This document shows, piece after piece, positions 14,435-16,602 of a stretch of 16,602 nt of DNA. The stretch is taken from NCBI GenBank assembly GCA_023480605.1, contig JAMCWS010000327.1:1-16602 (forward strand). Direction: 5' to 3'. Each line of letters starts with the position of its first letter. Positions within the stretch are counted from its first letter, which is position 1. The DNA comes from a bacterium (lineage in GTDB: Bacteria > Sumerlaeota > Sumerlaeia > MVZB01). Below the pieces are notes generated by a model. That model did not search any database. It saw only the letters and a program-made list of their open reading frames with translations, and was not told the origin of the DNA. Position numbers and translations under genes: made by a program.

Positions 14435-16190
14435 CAACGCCCCGTCCGCCGCCATCGTGGCCCCCCCGCATTCCGGGGCGTCCCGGCGCGCATACGCCCC
14501 CGCCCCCCCTTTGGCGCCCGATATCGAGATCGCCCGCCAGGTCCGCATGGAGCCGATCGTCCGCGTCGCCGAGCGCGCCGGCCTGGCCGCCGATGAACTC
14601 GAGCTCTACGGCCCTTACAAAGCCAAGGTGACCGACAACGCATTCGCCCGCCTCGCCGGCCGCCCCGACGGGCGCCTTATTTTGGTGACGGCGATGACGG
14701 CCACCCCCGCCGGCGAAGGCAAAACGGTCACCAGCATCGGCCTGGCCCTGGCCTTGGGAAAAATGGGCGTCAGCCACATGCTCGCCCTGCGCGAACCCTC
14801 GCTCGGGCCGACCTTCGGCATCAAGGGCGGCGCGGCCGGCGGTGGCCACGCCCAGGTCCTGCCGATGGAAGACATCAACATGCACTTCACCGGCGACCTG
14901 CATGCCGTCACCTCGGCCCACAACCTGCTGGCCGCCGTCGTCGACAACCATATATACCACGGCAACGAACTGGGCCTGGATCCTGAAAAGGTTACCTGGC
15001 GCCGCGTCATGGACCTGTGCGACCGACAGTTGCGCCACTGTGAGGTCGGCCTGGGAACGCGCTTCGACGGATTCCCGCACAAGTCGGGCTTCGACATCAC
15101 CGCCTCGAGCGAAGTGATGGCCATTCTGGCGCTGGCCAGCGACCTTAAGGACCTGCAGGAGCGCCTGGGCCGCATCGTCGTCGGTTACACGGCCGCCGAC
15201 GAGCCGGTTTACGCCCGCCAGCTCGAACCATATATACCACTGACGGTGCTGCTCAAGGACGCCATCAAGCCCAACCTGGTCCAGACGACCGAAAACACGC
15301 CGGCCCTCATCCATTGCGGTCCGTTCGCCAACATCGCCCACGGTTGCAACAGCGTTCGCGCCACGCGCCTGGCGCTCAAGATGGCCGACTACGTCGTCAC
15401 CGAGGCCGGATTCGCCGCCGACCTGGGCGCCGAGAAATTCCTCGACATCAAGTGCCGCATGGCCGGCCTCACGCCATCGGCCACGGTGCTGGTGGTCACC
15501 TGCCGGGCGCTCAAGATGCACGGCGGCGTGCCGAAGGAAGCCGTGAACGAGGAAAACGTCGCGGCCCTGCGCGCCGGGCTCGAAAACGCCCGTGTCCACA
15601 TCGAAAACCTGCGCAAATTCGGCCTGCCGGTCGTCGTCGCCGTCAATCGCTTCCCTAAAGATACGCCCGCCGAACTGGACGCCGTCTTCGAGTTCTGCGA
15701 GAGGCTGGGCGCACCGGCGGCGCTGTCGGAAGTGGCGGCGCGCGGCGGCGAGGGCGGGCTCGAGCTGGCCGAGGCCGTCCTGCGGGCCGTCGACGGCAAC
15801 GACAATCCCGGCGCCTCGTTCCACCATCTCTACGACGCCGCGCTGCCCATCAAGACCAAGATCGAGACGATCGCCCGCGAGATGTATCGCGCCCAGGGAG
15901 TCGATTATGAGCCGGCCGCCGAGGCCAGCATCGCCCGCCTGGAACGCAACGGCATGGGCGACAAGCCCGTCTGCATGGCCAAGACACAGCTCTCGATCAC
16001 CGACGACCCGAAGAAAATGGCCGCGCCGACCGACTGGCGCCTCACCGTGCGCGACGTCAAGGTCAGCAACGGCGCCGGCTTCCTGGTGGCCGTCACCGGC
16101 AAGATGATGCTCATGCCCGGCATGCCCAAACGCCCCGCGACGGCCAACATCGGCATCGACGCGCAGGGGAATATCTACGGGTTGTCGTAA
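14403..16190 (+). CDS. fhs: Formate-tetrahydrofolate ligase (10-formyl-THF synthetase)
   Basis: A 595-residue enzyme joining formate to THF with ATP. Clear signatures: TPAGEGKT P-loop (101-108), EPSLGPTFGIKGGAAGGG (131-148), PMEDINMHFTGDLHAVT, KPNLVQTTENTPA, GPFANIAHGCNS and the C-terminal MPGMPKRPATANIGID. Characterised homologues start near PDIEIA, which is residue 39 here, so there is an N-terminal extension of about 38 residues rich in Pro, Ala and Arg. ATG 14403 has GGAAAGAG about 7 nt upstream; ATG 14427 or GTG 14457 are alternatives that would shorten the extension. It overlaps folB. In acetogens it starts the methyl branch; in reverse it yields ATP and formate from formyl-THF. The two AT-rich 15-mers inside it are noted separately. 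Confidence 0.97.
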   Translation: MPSKRTRNMDNNAPSAAIVAPPHSGASRRAYAPAPPLAPDIEIARQVRMEPIVRVAERAGLAADELELYGPYKAKVTDNAFARLAGRPDGRLILVTAMTATPAGEGKTVTSIGLALALGKMGVSHMLALREPSLGPTFGIKGGAAGGGHAQVLPMEDINMHFTGDLHAVTSAHNLLAAVVDNHIYHGNELGLDPEKVTWRRVMDLCDRQLRHCEVGLGTRFDGFPHKSGFDITASSEVMAILALASDLKDLQERLGRIVVGYTAADEPVYARQLEPYIPLTVLLKDAIKPNLVQTTENTPALIHCGPFANIAHGCNSVRATRLALKMADYVVTEAGFAADLGAEKFLDIKCRMAGLTPSATVLVVTCRALKMHGGVPKEAVNEENVAALRAGLENARVHIENLRKFGLPVVVAVNRFPKDTPAELDAVFEFCERLGAPAALSEVAARGGEGGLELAEAVLRAVDGNDNPGASFHHLYDAALPIKTKIETIAREMYRAQGVDYEPAAEASIARLERNGMGDKPVCMAKTQLSITDDPKKMAAPTDWRLTVRDVKVSNGAGFLVAVTGKMMLMPGMPKRPATANIGIDAQGNIYGLS

Positions 16191-16212
16191 GGGCGGCTGC
16201 AACCATACGGAA

Positions 16213-16602
16213 TCAGGCGGCGGCCTCGCGGCGCAGTTGCGCCAGCAGATCGCCGACACCGAGGCGGTTGGCGCGCTCATTGAGTTCGGGCCAACGAATC
16301 ATTTCGGGTCCGCGCAGCATCATCACGACATCCCGGCGACTTTTCTCGCTGCCATTCATGAGCCAAAGCAACTTGGAGAGGATGGCGTCCTCTTTGCACA
16401 CGCTTGGCATGACCAGGCCGGGGATCAATTCTCTTTGGCAACTGCGCGTCAATTCACCCTCGATGGCTTCGCCCACGTGGAAAACGATTTTGATGAACGT
16501 GCCCACATCCAGGGCCTGAAACATGTCGTGCCGAGCGATGGCTTGTCGCGCCACATCCGGGTCGATCATGAACTTCTTCGAAAGCTCGGCAAGCAGGCGC
16601 GA
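16213..16602 (-). CDS. Nucleotidyltransferase-like protein of unknown function, partial (N-terminus off window)
   Basis: The minus-strand frame is open from the window end to a stop at 16213 and gives 129 residues. The sequence GTFIKIVFHVGEAIEGELTR followed by CKEDAILSKLLWLMNGSEKSRRDVVMML and a tail ending LGVGDLLAQL fits the C-terminal half of small nucleotidyltransferase-fold proteins of uncharacterised type, some linked to toxin-antitoxin systems, where a 'ED-x-I-L-x-KL-x-W ... RDV' segment is common. The catalytic GS...D motif would lie outside the window. The gene converges on fhs with a 22-nt gap and no visible terminator. The partner gene, if any, is not seen. Confidence 0.6.
   Translation of the reverse strand, partial: SRLLAELSKKFMIDPDVARQAIARHDMFQALDVGTFIKIVFHVGEAIEGELTRSCQRELIPGLVMPSVCKEDAILSKLLWLMNGSEKSRRDVVMMLRGPEMIRWPELNERANRLGVGDLLAQLRREAAA

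Noticed and set aside
14343..16280. Long open minus-strand frame opposite fhs (about 645 codons), and similar ones opposite valS (3777-5456) and the hydrolase-like gene (7445-8704)
   Set aside because: They lie antisense to clearly recognised genes in GC-rich DNA, where such open frames are expected from codon bias, and the translations (His-, Arg-, Asp- and Gly-rich) match no family I recognise.

Overview
The window is GC-rich bacterial chromosomal DNA with small, tightly packed genes and several repeat-bearing intergenic gaps. The content suggests an anaerobic or C1-metabolising environmental bacterium, perhaps in or near the PVC group (Planctomycetota, Lentisphaerota) or phyla such as Hydrogenedentota or Sumerlaeota. 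The pointers are a NagB-like protein next to a PIG-L deacetylase, a Tat-exported glycosidase-like protein, intergenic 'CCACG...' inverted repeats and a corrinoid/folate methyl branch. That placement is inference; no rRNA or other marker is present except valS.

Left part (1-2000, minus strand): a NagB-type sugar-phosphate isomerase/deaminase (cut by the window edge), a PIG-L/LmbE deacetylase, and a 95-residue remnant of DAHP synthase. The remnant keeps the start and the very end of the enzyme but has lost the catalytic barrel. Region 2000-3350 is lower in GC. It holds an IS630-derived gene with a duplicated helix-turn-helix region and no DDE catalytic domain, preceded by two adjacent perfect palindromes, then a gene-free stretch with hairpins.

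Centre (3348-9952, plus strand): valyl-tRNA synthetase, a secreted propeller-like protein, a Tat-exported TIM-barrel hydrolase-like protein and an AEC-family permease.

Right part (10141-16190, plus strand): a one-carbon cluster made of a corrinoid protein, MetV, MetF (4-nt overlap), a methyl-THF:corrinoid methyltransferase, FolB and formate-THF ligase (FolB and Fhs overlap). Together these can link a corrinoid-bound methyl group to methyl-THF, methylene-THF and, at the other end, formyl-THF/formate. The substrate-specific methyltransferase, the corrinoid activase, FolD/FchA and CODH/ACS are not in the window, so direction and methyl donor cannot be decided. The last gene, convergent with fhs and cut by the window end, resembles nucleotidyltransferase-like proteins.

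The most notable non-coding features are two related MITE-like inverted-repeat elements (714-849 and 12413-12577, opposite orientation, colinear interior motifs) and a nest of hexamer, 15-nt and ~60-nt repeats between the methyltransferase gene and folB.
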